From Verrucomicrobiales bacterium (GTDB lineage: Bacteria; Verrucomicrobiota; Verrucomicrobiia; Verrucomicrobiales; SLCJ01): DNA of 64,000 nt. The notes beneath the pieces are model-generated. The model saw nothing but the letters and a program-made list of their open reading frames with translations. It was not told where the DNA came from and did no database searches. Location: assembly GCA_024636835.1 (NCBI GenBank), contig JAGXGH010000086.1:32445-96444 (forward strand), read 5' to 3'. Numbering within the stretch: position 1 is the first letter of the stretch; each line of letters opens with the position of its first letter. A program made the position numbers and the translations under genes. Below, piece after piece: positions 54,032 through 63,664 of this stretch.

Positions 54032-55297
54032 TTACGATTCTTCCTCACTATCACCGCCGTCCTGATTGACAACAGCGTCCAGTCTCATCGCCATCCAGGC
54101 ACCCGGCAGACAGAGCGAGGCATAAATACCCAGAGGGAGAAGCGGTGAGAGGGACTGTAGCGGCGAGGCCAGCAAACCCATCACAATAATGATGACTGCA
54201 ATGATCGTGTTCGATGCTGAGACGTAGTCCGTGCGTTCATCTCCGTTGACAGCATCAACCACCCACACCTTGCGACCCATCCGCACCCCTGTGTAGCTCA
54301 GGTTAAATAGGAAAAACACCAAAGGCCACAGCCAGAATCGACCGCTCAACTCCGGCATCCACAAATCAAGGAAAATCGCCACACCCCCAATCACAGCGCA
54401 GGCCAGACCGCCCAGAGCCATCGCCAGATAACTCGCCTTGTCGGCCAATGACCCCCATAGCCAGGAGCTCGCCGAAGATGCCAGTGCGGCAGCAATCACA
54501 AAACCGACTAGCGACATCAGCGATCCTTCCTTTGTCTGTGACAACACCACAAGAAGCGGCGCGGCCAATGCGGAGCCCAACAATAGACCGCGGGCAATGA
54601 TGAAGCGACGGAACAGAGGATCCTTGGCGACCAGACCAATTCTCCTCCGCATGTCTGAGATGACAGGCTTTTCCTCATTTTGTTCATCGGGTACAGGCTC
54701 GTTGACCAGCGAATAAGCCCCCGCACCTAAAATCCAGAGTATCGAAGCACCCAAAACAATCCAAGCAAGTAGCGTGGCTGTCTCAGACTCGCGATACAGG
54801 ATCAGCAGGCACGCTGCGCCTGCAGACACAAGCCCGGAGATCGTGGCTGACACTCCGCTGACTTTACCACGAAAGCCCTTTGGCACAGCCCTACCCAACA
54901 CATCCTTTGAACTGATCGAGCAAAAGGCACGCGAGATAGAAAAAGCGGCCAAAGCCACAAGAACAGCCGCACCCGCCAGATCCGGACGGAGTGTCAACGC
55001 AGCAAGTCCCATCGATGCCACACACAAAGCCTGCGCCACCGCACCGATGACGAACACCCACTTGCGTTTGCGAGCCTTTTTCACCCAACTGGAAATGAAC
55101 AACTGTGGCAGCATCGAGCCGGATTCCCGAATAGGCACCAGCATCCCTATCAGAAACCCCGTGGTGCCGAGCTGGGAAAGTAGCCAGGTGAGCACCGTCT
55201 TTGGATTGGTCAGCGCATCACCAATGCGAGTACAAGTTTGTGCAGTGATGATTGCCGCCGCACTCTTTTTCTCCGCTGTTGTAAGATCCGAATCCAT
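54032..55297 (-). CDS. MFS transporter
   Basis: 421 residues with about 11-12 membrane helices (ALVALAAFSISRAFCSISS, ATLLAWIVLGASILWILGAG and others). The first loop after helix 2 carries a Lys/Arg run (SSWVKKARKRKWVF). It has the general major-facilitator layout; the substrate cannot be inferred. A perfect GAGACC-A-GGTCTC dyad lies at 54012-54024 just past its stop but has no T-run. Confidence 0.78.
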   Translation of the reverse strand: MDSDLTTAEKKSAAAIITAQTCTRIGDALTNPKTVLTWLLSQLGTTGFLIGMLVPIRESGSMLPQLFISSWVKKARKRKWVFVIGAVAQALCVASMGLAALTLRPDLAGAAVLVALAAFSISRAFCSISSKDVLGRAVPKGFRGKVSGVSATISGLVSAGAACLLILYRESETATLLAWIVLGASILWILGAGAYSLVNEPVPDEQNEEKPVISDMRRRIGLVAKDPLFRRFIIARGLLLGSALAAPLLVVLSQTKEGSLMSLVGFVIAAALASSASSWLWGSLADKASYLAMALGGLACAVIGGVAIFLDLWMPELSGRFWLWPLVFFLFNLSYTGVRMGRKVWVVDAVNGDERTDYVSASNTIIAVIIIVMGLLASPLQSLSPLLPLGIYASLCLPGAWMAMRLDAVVNQDGGDSEEES

Positions 55298-55649
55298 CCC
55301 TTTGCCAGAACCCTACGCCCGCTTATCATTTCTCTAGTCAGAATAGTTGCGCCCTTATATTTACCTTTGCGGCCAAAACCAACTCTTCAAAAACCATCCG
55401 TGCACTCCGTGTCATTTGCCTCCGGCTGTCTCCGCTGCGCTTCGGCTGTGGTTAAAGATCTCTCATGTTTCTCCGGCTGTCGGCCTTCGCCCATCTCCGC
55501 TTTGCTCCGGTTTAGTCGCTTTAGCTCCCTCGACTGTGGTTCAAAATCTTCATTCCATTCATGGTATAAATCACCTGTTGCCGACTTTTCTCATCTTCCT
55601 GTTCCCTATGCTTGCCTTTCTGGGAAATGCATCAACTACACGGGGAAAT
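55298..55649. other. Intergenic region with dispersed repeat
   Basis: It holds the second copy of the 58-bp repeat (55396-55453) and further CTCCGGCTGTCGGCCTTCGC-type sequence. No gene is supported. Confidence 0.55.
55396..55453 (+). repeat. 58-bp dispersed repeat, copy 2
   Basis: About 86% identical to 19792-19849 without gaps, both intergenic and on the same strand. Confidence 0.7.
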
Positions 55650-56807
55650 CTACTCATCAGAAGCACTTTTGTTCATCTGAAAGAAGCGGTGACGGAACTC
55701 AACCTGCGTTTCGCTGATTGGTGGCGGATCAGCTGCACCGCTGAATGTTCGAGACATCCCATGCTCGACTTGCTTAAACTCGATACTCGTTCCTCCCTTT
55801 CCATCACCGTCTTGGAATTCAATTCTGCCGCCACCAGAAAGTTCCATCAATTGTTCGACCAACTTGCTACGCGCATATCCCGAAGTTTCCGGCAGTGCGT
55901 CTATGCAGGCATTGATCGCCACTCTCCATTGCTCCTCGCGCCACGGCTTGAGCTCAAGTAATCCGTGGCGATCCATCAGTGCCTTCTCCATAAGACTTGC
56001 CATTCCAACATCATCCATGCGAACAGCCAACTGCTGAAACAGCTTTGGGTCTGGCGAATTACGAATTTGTTGCATAGCCTTAGCGAGATGCTGAAGGTCA
56101 CTATCTCCAGGATACTGATCTGTTTCAATGAGTTGCCTCAACGGCAAAGGGTATTCCATCCTCCGCTTCGCTTTGATTGCCTCATGGTTTGCAAACTCCG
56201 TAGCACCATCAATATAGATTCGCTCTTCTTCTTTATCCCCTAGCTTTTCAGGACGCAAAACTCCCTGTCGAATTCTCACCCCTTCGACGGATTTTGGTGT
56301 GCCTATAGGAGCACCAACACCTATCGAATAGTTCGCCGAAAGGGAAAGATAAACTAAATCCCCCTCATTGTTTTCCCCGAAACAAACTCTACTCCACCCA
56401 GAGTGGTAGCGATCGTCGATTTGATCGGCGTGAAATCCAAAGGTTCCAGGGCCAAGAAGCTTCTCAAGCTGCCCAATCGTCGAGACATCGCGAAGTGTTC
56501 TCTCCGATGGCAACTTACCTATATACTCCGGGCAATCAGATCCAAAAACTGCACCGTCAGGTCTAGGCCTTAAAAGTCTAATCTTCCCTTCTCGCAGAGA
56601 TCCATGAGTCAGACGAAGACGCAGGACGTCCCCATCATCATCAGCAGCATCAACCAGCCAGTCACGATCCAAATGGGTTGCTTTGATCTCTGCCTGAGGA
56701 TTGCGGAGCCGAGCTTCCTGCAGCTTCGCAAACGAAGTCATCTCCGCTCCGTAAGCAGTCGACGCTGCCAGTAAAATCATCAGATATAGGAACTGATCCA
56801 CCCTCAT
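55650..56807 (-). CDS. Secreted hypothetical protein
   Basis: 385 residues with a signal peptide (FLYLMILLAASTAYGAE). The mature part has no motif I recognise; it contains blocks such as LRLRLTHGSLREGKIRLL and YHSGWSRVCFGENNEGDLV. It is probably exported to the periplasm. The MFS gene downstream on the same strand is separated by 352 bp of repeats. Confidence 0.6.
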   Translation of the reverse strand: MRVDQFLYLMILLAASTAYGAEMTSFAKLQEARLRNPQAEIKATHLDRDWLVDAADDDGDVLRLRLTHGSLREGKIRLLRPRPDGAVFGSDCPEYIGKLPSERTLRDVSTIGQLEKLLGPGTFGFHADQIDDRYHSGWSRVCFGENNEGDLVYLSLSANYSIGVGAPIGTPKSVEGVRIRQGVLRPEKLGDKEEERIYIDGATEFANHEAIKAKRRMEYPLPLRQLIETDQYPGDSDLQHLAKAMQQIRNSPDPKLFQQLAVRMDDVGMASLMEKALMDRHGLLELKPWREEQWRVAINACIDALPETSGYARSKLVEQLMELSGGGRIEFQDGDGKGGTSIEFKQVEHGMSRTFSGAADPPPISETQVEFRHRFFQMNKSASDE

Positions 56808-56904
56808 GACTCAATCTCTGACAAAATTTAAACTGAGTGAATACCAAAATCCATGAATGCGCGCATCCCTCTTCACAATCAGGCAACTGCCCGGCAAGCA
56901 TGGA

Positions 56905-57035
56905 TACCTCCCATTTTTGCGTCTTTTGTGCCTCTTTGCGGCCAAAATCCATTCCTTCTTGCCCTTCCAGTCCTTCTTGTAAAAAAAAAAATCCTCTCAA
57001 CCCAAGCTTCATGCCTTTCATGCACTTCATGGTAA
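56905..57035 (-). repeat. Dispersed intergenic repeat, second copy of the 31250-31550 type
   Basis: On the minus strand it reads ACCATGAAGTGCATGAAAGG, then AGAAGGACTGGAAGGGCAAG and GGCCGCAAAGAGGCACAAAA. Similar blocks lie at 31250-31320 and 31516-31550, though separated differently there. It is intergenic in both places. Confidence 0.6.
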
Positions 57036-57146
57036 ATCCTCCCTTTTCCCAACTTTTCCCATCTTCCCTCTCCCTTTGCTTGCCTCCCTTGGCAATTCCC
57101 GTAAGCTCCGATATACTGACTGCGTGTTGCAGTGGGTAACAAGAAA

Positions 57147-57965
57147 ATGAAAATCATTGCCATTGCCAACCAGAAAGGCGGCGTCGGAAAGACGACCACC
57201 TCCATGAACCTCGCTGTCTGTCTCGCCGCGCTGGGCAAGCGCGTGCTACTCATTGATCTCGACCCACAGGCAAACGCGACGTCTGGCCTCGGTATCGAGT
57301 TTCCCGAAACACCCGAGGGCGAGGACGAACTCTCCTACAGCCTGTATCACCCGTTGATCGGCGATGACCCGGCTGCAGAAAAAATCCTCCCCACCCGTTT
57401 TGAAAATCTCTCCATCATTCCTTCCGAAATGGATCTCGCTGGCACAGAGATCGAACTGGCCCGCACCGACAACCACCTTACCCGATTGCAGGAAATCCTC
57501 GAACCGCTGCACCAATCCGATACCTTCGATTACTGCTTCCTCGACTGCCCCCCCTCGCTGGGTGTGCTGATGACCGCAGCGCTCGCTGCCTCGGACGAAG
57601 TGCTCATCCCTCTGCAATGCGAGTGGTTCGGGCTTGAGGGATTAGCGAAGATCGTCGGAGTCATCGAGCAAATCCGCGATTCGGGTGCCAATCCAAACAC
57701 CGGCGTCGAAGGCATCTTGATGACGATGTATGATAGTCGCACGAACTTGGCCCAACAGGTCATCCAGGAAGTTCGCACCCACTTTAGTGAGCAAGTTTAC
57801 GACACCGTCATCCCGCGAACCATTCGACTCGGCGAGGCCCCAAGCTTCGGTAAATCAATCACCGAACACGCACCAGGCGGGACGGGGGCACTCGCCTACG
57901 AAGCACTCGCCAAGGAATTCGTCGCCCGCCACGAAGGCGTGGGAGACGTAACAGACTCGGAATGA
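57147..57965 (+). CDS. parA: ParA family ATPase
   Basis: About 272 residues from the ATG at 57147 (a GTG lies five codons earlier). The deviant Walker A is ANQKGGVGKTTTSMNLAVCL, then LLIDLDPQANATSGLG, FDYCFLDCPPSLGVLMTAAL and DSRTNLAQQVIQEVRTHF, a standard Soj/ParA set. It is a DNA-bound ATPase acting in chromosome segregation or positioning. No parB follows; the next gene is a small anchored protein. Confidence 0.9.
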   Translation: MKIIAIANQKGGVGKTTTSMNLAVCLAALGKRVLLIDLDPQANATSGLGIEFPETPEGEDELSYSLYHPLIGDDPAAEKILPTRFENLSIIPSEMDLAGTEIELARTDNHLTRLQEILEPLHQSDTFDYCFLDCPPSLGVLMTAALAASDEVLIPLQCEWFGLEGLAKIVGVIEQIRDSGANPNTGVEGILMTMYDSRTNLAQQVIQEVRTHFSEQVYDTVIPRTIRLGEAPSFGKSITEHAPGGTGALAYEALAKEFVARHEGVGDVTDSE

Positions 57966-58060
57966 CAGAAATCCATGAAGTTCTTCATCTCCGTGCTTTA
58001 TTCTTGGACAATCCCCGCTAAATTTCTACGGACAACGACAACTTCGTCGCTAACTCTATC

Positions 58061-58456
58061 GTGAAACCCCGTCTATTCAGTCTTATTGCCGTGCTCGCTA
58101 CCTTCGTCGGTGGCGTGGTCACTGGGTCGTGGTTGAATGAGCGTAAACAACGGGTCGACTCCGGCGATTTCGTCGAGTGGGTTAATGGCGATGACATGCG
58201 CGCAGCTCTCAGCGGATTGCGAAATTTCGGGGTGACTCCATCCGGTATACACTTTGGCACACCGCCGTCGCGAACCTTGCACCTCGATGTCGAAGACCAT
58301 CAGATCGCCAGCATCACGGCGTATCTTGAGAAACAACTTCCAGCCGTGGATTCGACCATCACTTCGGTCACACCATCCAGTTCCATCGTTCACCACGCTG
58401 GACAATGGATCGACGTCCGCCCGGCGATGCAATCGATGGCGACTTCTCAGGTCTAG
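58061..58456 (+). CDS. Small anchored hypothetical protein
   Basis: 131 residues from a GTG at 58061. The N-terminal helix (FSLIAVLATFVGGVVTGSWL) is likely a membrane anchor. The rest looks folded (GVTPSGIHFGTPPSRTLHLD) but matches nothing known. It sits 95 bp after parA. Confidence 0.5.
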   Translation: MKPRLFSLIAVLATFVGGVVTGSWLNERKQRVDSGDFVEWVNGDDMRAALSGLRNFGVTPSGIHFGTPPSRTLHLDVEDHQIASITAYLEKQLPAVDSTITSVTPSSSIVHHAGQWIDVRPAMQSMATSQV

Positions 58457-58620
58457 TGGCGCAAGACCTTGCGCTTCACTCTCCACACCGACGGGATGGC
58501 ACCACCTGTCGCGCGTGATCCGCGCACCGAATCACATTTCGGTCGCCCTCTGGTTGCCACAATTTCCCCGTGCTCATGCGCATTTTGTCGCGTGAATTCC
58601 ACAAGGAAACCTTTCATACC

Positions 58621-58718
58621 GCTTTCGAATAAAAAAATGACTCTGCGCCGCGCACAAGTAGCTCACAATCAATCAACTCACCGCCCTATCGCGTCAGATC
58701 AATACCAAAATTTGGTAT
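58621..58718 (+). repeat. ~98-bp repeated element upstream of secA (copy B)
   Basis: About 90% identical to copy A upstream of moxR (minus strand 16616-16714) and in the same orientation relative to its gene. It ends in a perfect 17-bp dyad at 58702-58718 (ATACCAAA-A-TTTGGTAT), 53 bp before the secA start. A short ORF (starting ATGACTCTGCGC) passes through it, but the substitution pattern against copy A does not look protein-coding. Confidence 0.8.
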
Positions 58719-58771
58719 CAAACGGACAATCCGTCCATTGACATATTATCATCCTCTAAACATTCCGATCA

Positions 58772-61700
58772 ATGATTAAATGGTTCATGAAAAAACTCGT
58801 TGGTTCCCGTAACCAACGCATCCTAAAAACATTCCGCCCGCTGGTGGATGAAATTAACCGCTTCGAAGAGGAGCTCCAGAAGCAGCCTAAAGGTATCCTG
58901 CAGGAGAAAACCCGCGAGTGGCAGCAAATGTTCAAACCCTTCCACACGCCGCAAATCGTGCCGGAAGAGAAGCTCGCCAAACTCGAAAACTCCGAGCTAC
59001 GAGAAATCGCTGGCAAGCTCGAAGACCAACTCGTTGAACTCAAAAAGCATCTCCCAGGCTTCGACGCCGAAGTTCTCAAAGGCGCGTCCGACGTTGAAGG
59101 CATGGCAAAAGCCATCGCTGAAGCAAAGGCGCGTTTCCTTGAAGCTGAAGAAAAATTCCCAGACATCGAAGAAGCGCTGCTCGAGAAGATTCTTCCGGAA
59201 GTCTTTGCCGTGGTAAAGAACGGTGCACGTCAACTTTGCGGCGAGACTTGGGAAGCCTGCGACACTCCAGTATCATGGAACATGGTGCACTTCGACGTTC
59301 AGTTGATGGGCGGCATCGGTTTGCATCGCGGTTTGGTTGCAGAAATGCAGACCGGTGAAGGAAAAACCCTCGTCGCCACCCTGCCTGTTTACCTCCGTGC
59401 GCTCACAGGCCGCGGCGTCCACGTGATCACCGTCAACGACTACCTCGCAAGACGTGACTCCGAATGGGTGGGCAACCTTTATAAGTTCCTTGGACTCACC
59501 GTTGGGTGTATCCAGAACCAACAACCACCGCAACTACGAAGCGAGCAGTATAAGTGCGATGTTACCTACGGAACCAACTCTGAGTTCGGATTCGACTACC
59601 TGCGCGACAACGGGATGGCATCGTCCAAAGAGGATCAGGTGCAGCGTGGTCACTACTTCGCGATTATTGATGAGGTGGACTCCATCCTCATCGACGAAGC
59701 GCGGACACCGCTCATCATCTCCGGTCCGGTCACGGTTTCGACGCATCAGTTCGATCGCTTTAAGCCGCTCATCGAGCAGCTCGTCCGCAAGCAGAATGTG
59801 CTCGTCAACGAAACCCTCGCCGCCGGTAAAAAAGCCGCCGAGGCTGGCGATATGGAAGAAGCCGGTCTCAACCTTTACAAGGTTAAAGTTGGTCAGCCAC
59901 GCAACCGTGGTCTCCTGCGCATGATGGAAGATCCGGACATCCGCCGCGCCATCGACAAAGCTGAACTCGTCCTACTGCAAGACACTCAGAAGAAGGCGAT
60001 GATCAACCTCAAGGAAGAACTCTACTACTCTGTGGAAGAGCGCCAACACGATGCCGACCTCACCGAGAAAGGACGCGAGTTCCTCAATCCCGACGACCCG
60101 GATGCCTTCGTTCTTCCGGACATCGCCACGGAGTTCGCCGAGATCGACAGCCGCACGGACCTCTCTGAAGTCCAGCGCACAGAGATGAAGTCCGAGCTCC
60201 AGAAAAAACTCGACCATCAGGGGCAACGCATCCACAACATCACCCAACTCGTCAAAGCCTACTGCCTCTACGAGAAAGACATCCACTACGTGGTCGTCGA
60301 AGGAAAAGTGGTCATCGTTGATGAAAACACCGGGCGTGAAATGCCTGGTCGACGTTGGTCCGATGGTCTTCACCAAGCGGTGGAAGCGAAGGAGAACGTC
60401 AAGATCGACAAAGAAACCCAGACCCTCGCAACGATCACCATTCAGAACTATTTCCGGATGTATGAGCGCCTCGCAGGAATGACCGGCACCGCGGAAACGG
60501 AAGCCGCGGAATTCCACGACATCTACAAACTCGACGTCCTCGTCGTTCCGACAAACCGCCCGAACAAGCGCGAAGACGAGAACGATAGTATCTTCAAAAC
60601 GCGCCGTGAAAAGTTCAACGCGGTGATCAACCGCATTAAAACCGCTCACGCCATAGGCCAGCCTGTGCTGATCGGCACCGCATCGGTCGATGCCTCGGAA
60701 ACACTCGGCAGAATGCTCAAGCGCGAGAAAATCCCTCACGCGGTGTTGAACGCAAAACACCACCGTCAAGAAGCGGAGATCATTGCGCGAGCTGGTCACA
60801 AAGGTTCCGTCACCGTCGCCACCAACATGGCAGGACGAGGCACCGACATTAAGCTCGGGGAAGGCGTTGCCGATCTCGGTGGCTTGCTCGTTCTCGGAAC
60901 GGAACGTCACGAATCACGTCGTATCGACCGTCAGTTGCGCGGACGTTGCGCACGTCAGGGTGACCCGGGTGCTTCAGTATTCTATCTCTCGTTTGAGGAT
61001 GACCTGATGCGCAACTTCGGCGCATCCGAAAGGATGACATCGTTGATGGAACGCTTCGGCATGGAAGAAGGCGAAGAGCTACAACACCCGCTCTTGAACC
61101 GTTCAGTCGAGACCGCACAAAAGCGCGTCGAGCAGCGGAACTACACCATGCGTAAGCGCGTGTTGGAATATGACGACGTGATGAACCAACAGCGACAGGT
61201 GGTCTACACCTACCGTAATGAGGTCATCGAGTCGGAGCGGCCACGCGACCTTATTTACGAACTCATCGACGAGGCCGTGCCAACGAAAGTATCGACGTAT
61301 ATTTTCGACTCGCCGGACGATGAACATCCGAACGATTACGACGGTCTATTGACCTGGGTGAACACAACTTTCCCGATGCGTCTCACCAAGGCTGAAGCTG
61401 ATCTTGAAAACAAATCACTCGACGAGATCTGCGAGTATTTGGTCAAAGAAATCCGCGACACCTACGATCTGAAGATGGAGCACGAGAACCCCGACGCCGT
61501 CGAGGGCTTGGAGCGTTACATCATTCTCAGCGCTATCGACAAGTTATGGCAGGAACACCTCTACAGCATGGATTCCCTTCGCGAAGGTATCCACCTCCGC
61601 TCACAGGGGCAGAAGGACCCGTTGATCGAATACAAGAAAGAGGCCTACGAATTGTTCGACGAACTGATGGGTAACATCCAACAGGAGTCGCTCGGCAATT

Positions 61701-61954
61701 TATTCCGTTCGACCACCAACCTGCAACAGTTCGAGCAGTTCCTTCAGGGACTTCCGACTCTTCGTAGCGGCGGCGAGATGCCATCCCCTCAGTCCGCATC
61801 GCCACAGCAAAGCGACGGCCAAGGAGAATCCGCACCATCCGGTCCAAAGCTCAACCTAAACCTCCGCAAGGACGAGCCGCGCGTCGGACGCAACGACCCT
61901 TGCCCATGCGGCAGTGGCAAGAAGTTCAAACAGTGCTGCGGCCGCACCGCGTAA
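58772..61954 (+). CDS. secA: Preprotein translocase subunit SecA
   Basis: 1060 residues, longer than E. coli SecA. It begins [19 protein letters not shown]. Walker A is [40 protein letters not shown] is the DEAD-type Walker [17 protein letters not shown] and [18 protein letters not shown] are in NBD2. The C-terminal zinc site is [16 protein letters not shown]. It drives protein export through SecYEG. An upstream 98-bp element and a strong terminator flank it. Confidence 0.98.
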   Translation: MIKWFMKKLVGSRNQRILKTFRPLVDEINRFEEELQKQPKGILQEKTREWQQMFKPFHTPQIVPEEKLAKLENSELREIAGKLEDQLVELKKHLPGFDAEVLKGASDVEGMAKAIAEAKARFLEAEEKFPDIEEALLEKILPEVFAVVKNGARQLCGETWEACDTPVSWNMVHFDVQLMGGIGLHRGLVAEMQTGEGKTLVATLPVYLRALTGRGVHVITVNDYLARRDSEWVGNLYKFLGLTVGCIQNQQPPQLRSEQYKCDVTYGTNSEFGFDYLRDNGMASSKEDQVQRGHYFAIIDEVDSILIDEARTPLIISGPVTVSTHQFDRFKPLIEQLVRKQNVLVNETLAAGKKAAEAGDMEEAGLNLYKVKVGQPRNRGLLRMMEDPDIRRAIDKAELVLLQDTQKKAMINLKEELYYSVEERQHDADLTEKGREFLNPDDPDAFVLPDIATEFAEIDSRTDLSEVQRTEMKSELQKKLDHQGQRIHNITQLVKAYCLYEKDIHYVVVEGKVVIVDENTGREMPGRRWSDGLHQAVEAKENVKIDKETQTLATITIQNYFRMYERLAGMTGTAETEAAEFHDIYKLDVLVVPTNRPNKREDENDSIFKTRREKFNAVINRIKTAHAIGQPVLIGTASVDASETLGRMLKREKIPHAVLNAKHHRQEAEIIARAGHKGSVTVATNMAGRGTDIKLGEGVADLGGLLVLGTERHESRRIDRQLRGRCARQGDPGASVFYLSFEDDLMRNFGASERMTSLMERFGMEEGEELQHPLLNRSVETAQKRVEQRNYTMRKRVLEYDDVMNQQRQVVYTYRNEVIESERPRDLIYELIDEAVPTKVSTYIFDSPDDEHPNDYDGLLTWVNTTFPMRLTKAEADLENKSLDEICEYLVKEIRDTYDLKMEHENPDAVEGLERYIILSAIDKLWQEHLYSMDSLREGIHLRSQGQKDPLIEYKKEAYELFDELMGNIQQESLGNLFRSTTNLQQFEQFLQGLPTLRSGGEMPSPQSASPQQSDGQGESAPSGPKLNLNLRKDEPRVGRNDPCPCGSGKKFKQCCGRTA

Positions 61955-61972
61955 GCAGATAAACCACCTTTA

Positions 61973-62012
61973 AAAATCCCATCCTCATCTTATGGTGTCG
62001 ATGGGATTTTTT
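61973..62012 (+). terminator. Rho-independent terminator of secA
   Basis: AAAATCCCATC (61973-61983) pairs with GATGGGATTTT (62000-62010) in an 11-bp stem, then a T-run, 19 bp after the secA stop. Confidence 0.9.
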
Positions 62013-62054
62013 GTGCCCATTGAACTTTAAACGAAACTAAAAATCGTTCGCTGA

Positions 62055-62234
62055 GGTGCCCGATCTCACTCGCGGCGGAAGATACTTTGGAATACGCCGA
62101 TCCTGATACAAGTAACCTCTAAAGGTGACACATGGATTGCCGATTTCTCAGGTGGGCTGTATGGAGATACTCTGAAGCATGCCTCTAAGGTTTGTCAGAT
62201 AGCTGAGAAGATTTCCACTAGCAATCCTGAATAA
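62055..62234 (+). pseudogene. Possible C-terminal gene fragment
   Basis: A frame open from 62055 to a TAA at 62232-62234 reads about 59 residues without a usable start, including TSKGDTWIADFSGGLYGD and HASKVCQIAEKIS. The composition looks like a protein end. It may be chance. No family is recognised. Confidence 0.25.
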
Positions 62235-62334
62235 AAAAAGCACCAAATTCAAAGTTTTCATACTCTTAACGGCCGCTGGCCTTGCCTTTGATCGTGACCA
62301 TTCGCTAAACTAAATCAGCCGATGATCTTTCTTC

Positions 62335-62355
62335 TATCCCTTGTACAAGGGGATA
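62335..62355. promoter_or_regulatory. Palindrome upstream of the SbcD-like gene
   Basis: TATCCC-TTGTACAA-GGGGATA is a near-perfect dyad (one extra G) centred about 120 bp before the start. It could be an operator. Confidence 0.35.
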
Positions 62356-62464
62356 ATACGTGTTGACTCCCATTTTAAAATAACCGGGCATCGCCCGCTA
62401 AACTAGATGTTAGCCGTCACATCTATCCGACATTCCCCTCTAGCTGATATTCATTGAAAATCTA

Positions 62465-63637
62465 ATGATCACATTCCTCCACACCGCCGATTGGCAGATC
62501 GGAAAGCCCTTTCAATCCATCGCAGACAACGCCAAGCGTGAAGCATTGCGAGCGCAACGGATCGAAACCATCCGTTCCTTGAAGTCGTTAATAAATTCAA
62601 AAGGCGCGGAATTCGTCGTCGTTTCCGGTGATCTGTTCGATTCCTTCACGCCGGATAAATCGACAGTGGCCGCGTTGTGTTCGGCGGTCGGTCAGCTTGG
62701 TGTGCCAGTCTACGCGATACCAGGAAACCACGACCACGGCGGTCCCGGGTGCATATGGCGGCAGGAATTCTTCCTCAGCGAGCAAGCGAATCTCGCCCCC
62801 AATTTGCACGTCCTCTTCGACAACGCGCCCGTTGTTACCGACAAAGTCGTCCTGTACCCCTGCCCGCTGTTACGGCGACAGCAAACCAGTGACCCAACGT
62901 CCTGGTTGCGGAATGGCGAGGAGTTTGCAGAACTTCCTACCGATAGGCCTCACGTCGTCATCGCTCATGGTAGCACGCAAGGGTTCTCTTCTTCGTCAGA
63001 AGAGGATTCGGCCACCGCAGTGAACAACATCGACCTCGATGCCTTTGCTGATAATGGCTTCGATTACATCGCTCTCGGAGACTGGCATGGAATGAAGGAA
63101 ATCACGCCTATCGCATGGTATCCCGGCACTCCTGAACAAGATCGCTACGCGAAAGGCAGCGACAATATGCCTGGTCACGCACTGGTCGTTCAGATCTCTG
63201 CGCATGGCGCCTCACCAACCGTCGAATCAATTTCCACGGGGCAATGTGGGTGGCATGACGTTCAACACAACTTGGGCGACGATTCAGGACTCGAAGAACT
63301 TCAGCATCAACTCGACGCCATCCTCGAGTCACGCACCAACCGCGACCTACTCAAGCTCAATCTGAGCGGTACTCTGAGTCTCGCCGGTGCGAACGCTCTC
63401 GATCAGCTGGTTGAGCGCCTCGAAGCGCGTTTGCTCGATTTACGACTGCAACGCTATATCGATATCGAACCATCAGCGGAAGAACTCGCCAGCCTTACAG
63501 AGCGAGATGACCCACTCATCTCGCAGGTCGCGCGTGAGCTTGTCGAGGAATCTCAATCGACCATAAACCCCGAGTCCGCCACACTCGCGAAGACCGCCCT
63601 TCGTGAGCTGCATTTGCAACTTCAACGCGTCCGCTAA
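62465..63637 (+). CDS. SbcD-like DNA repair exonuclease
   Basis: 390 residues. The metallophosphoesterase motifs are HTADWQIGKPFQ, VVSGDLFDSFTPDKS, AIPGNHDHGGPG, and later ALGDWHGM. The protein is like the SbcD/YhaO group of Mre11-family nucleases, with a C-terminal helical part that would bind its ATPase partner. It is followed, 27 bp on, by an SbcC/YhaN-like ATPase gene, so the two should form a Mre11-Rad50-like complex for DNA end repair. Confidence 0.85.
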   Translation: MITFLHTADWQIGKPFQSIADNAKREALRAQRIETIRSLKSLINSKGAEFVVVSGDLFDSFTPDKSTVAALCSAVGQLGVPVYAIPGNHDHGGPGCIWRQEFFLSEQANLAPNLHVLFDNAPVVTDKVVLYPCPLLRRQQTSDPTSWLRNGEEFAELPTDRPHVVIAHGSTQGFSSSSEEDSATAVNNIDLDAFADNGFDYIALGDWHGMKEITPIAWYPGTPEQDRYAKGSDNMPGHALVVQISAHGASPTVESISTGQCGWHDVQHNLGDDSGLEELQHQLDAILESRTNRDLLKLNLSGTLSLAGANALDQLVERLEARLLDLRLQRYIDIEPSAEELASLTERDDPLISQVARELVEESQSTINPESATLAKTALRELHLQLQRVR

Positions 63638-63664
63638 CAAAACCACGCGCCCCATTCTCTCACC

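Larger units (their letters stand above)
62013..62464. other. Intergenic region before the SbcD-like gene
   Basis: No intact gene. It contains a possible gene fragment (62055-62234) and a dyad around CCTTGTACAAGG at 62335-62355. The stretch 62360-62464 carries the presumed promoter of the exonuclease gene. Confidence 0.5.

Noticed and set aside
59972..60910. 312-residue minus-strand ORF
   Set aside because: It is fully antisense to secA, whose motifs are certain; the Val/Asp/Phe-rich product is a mirror of coding bias.
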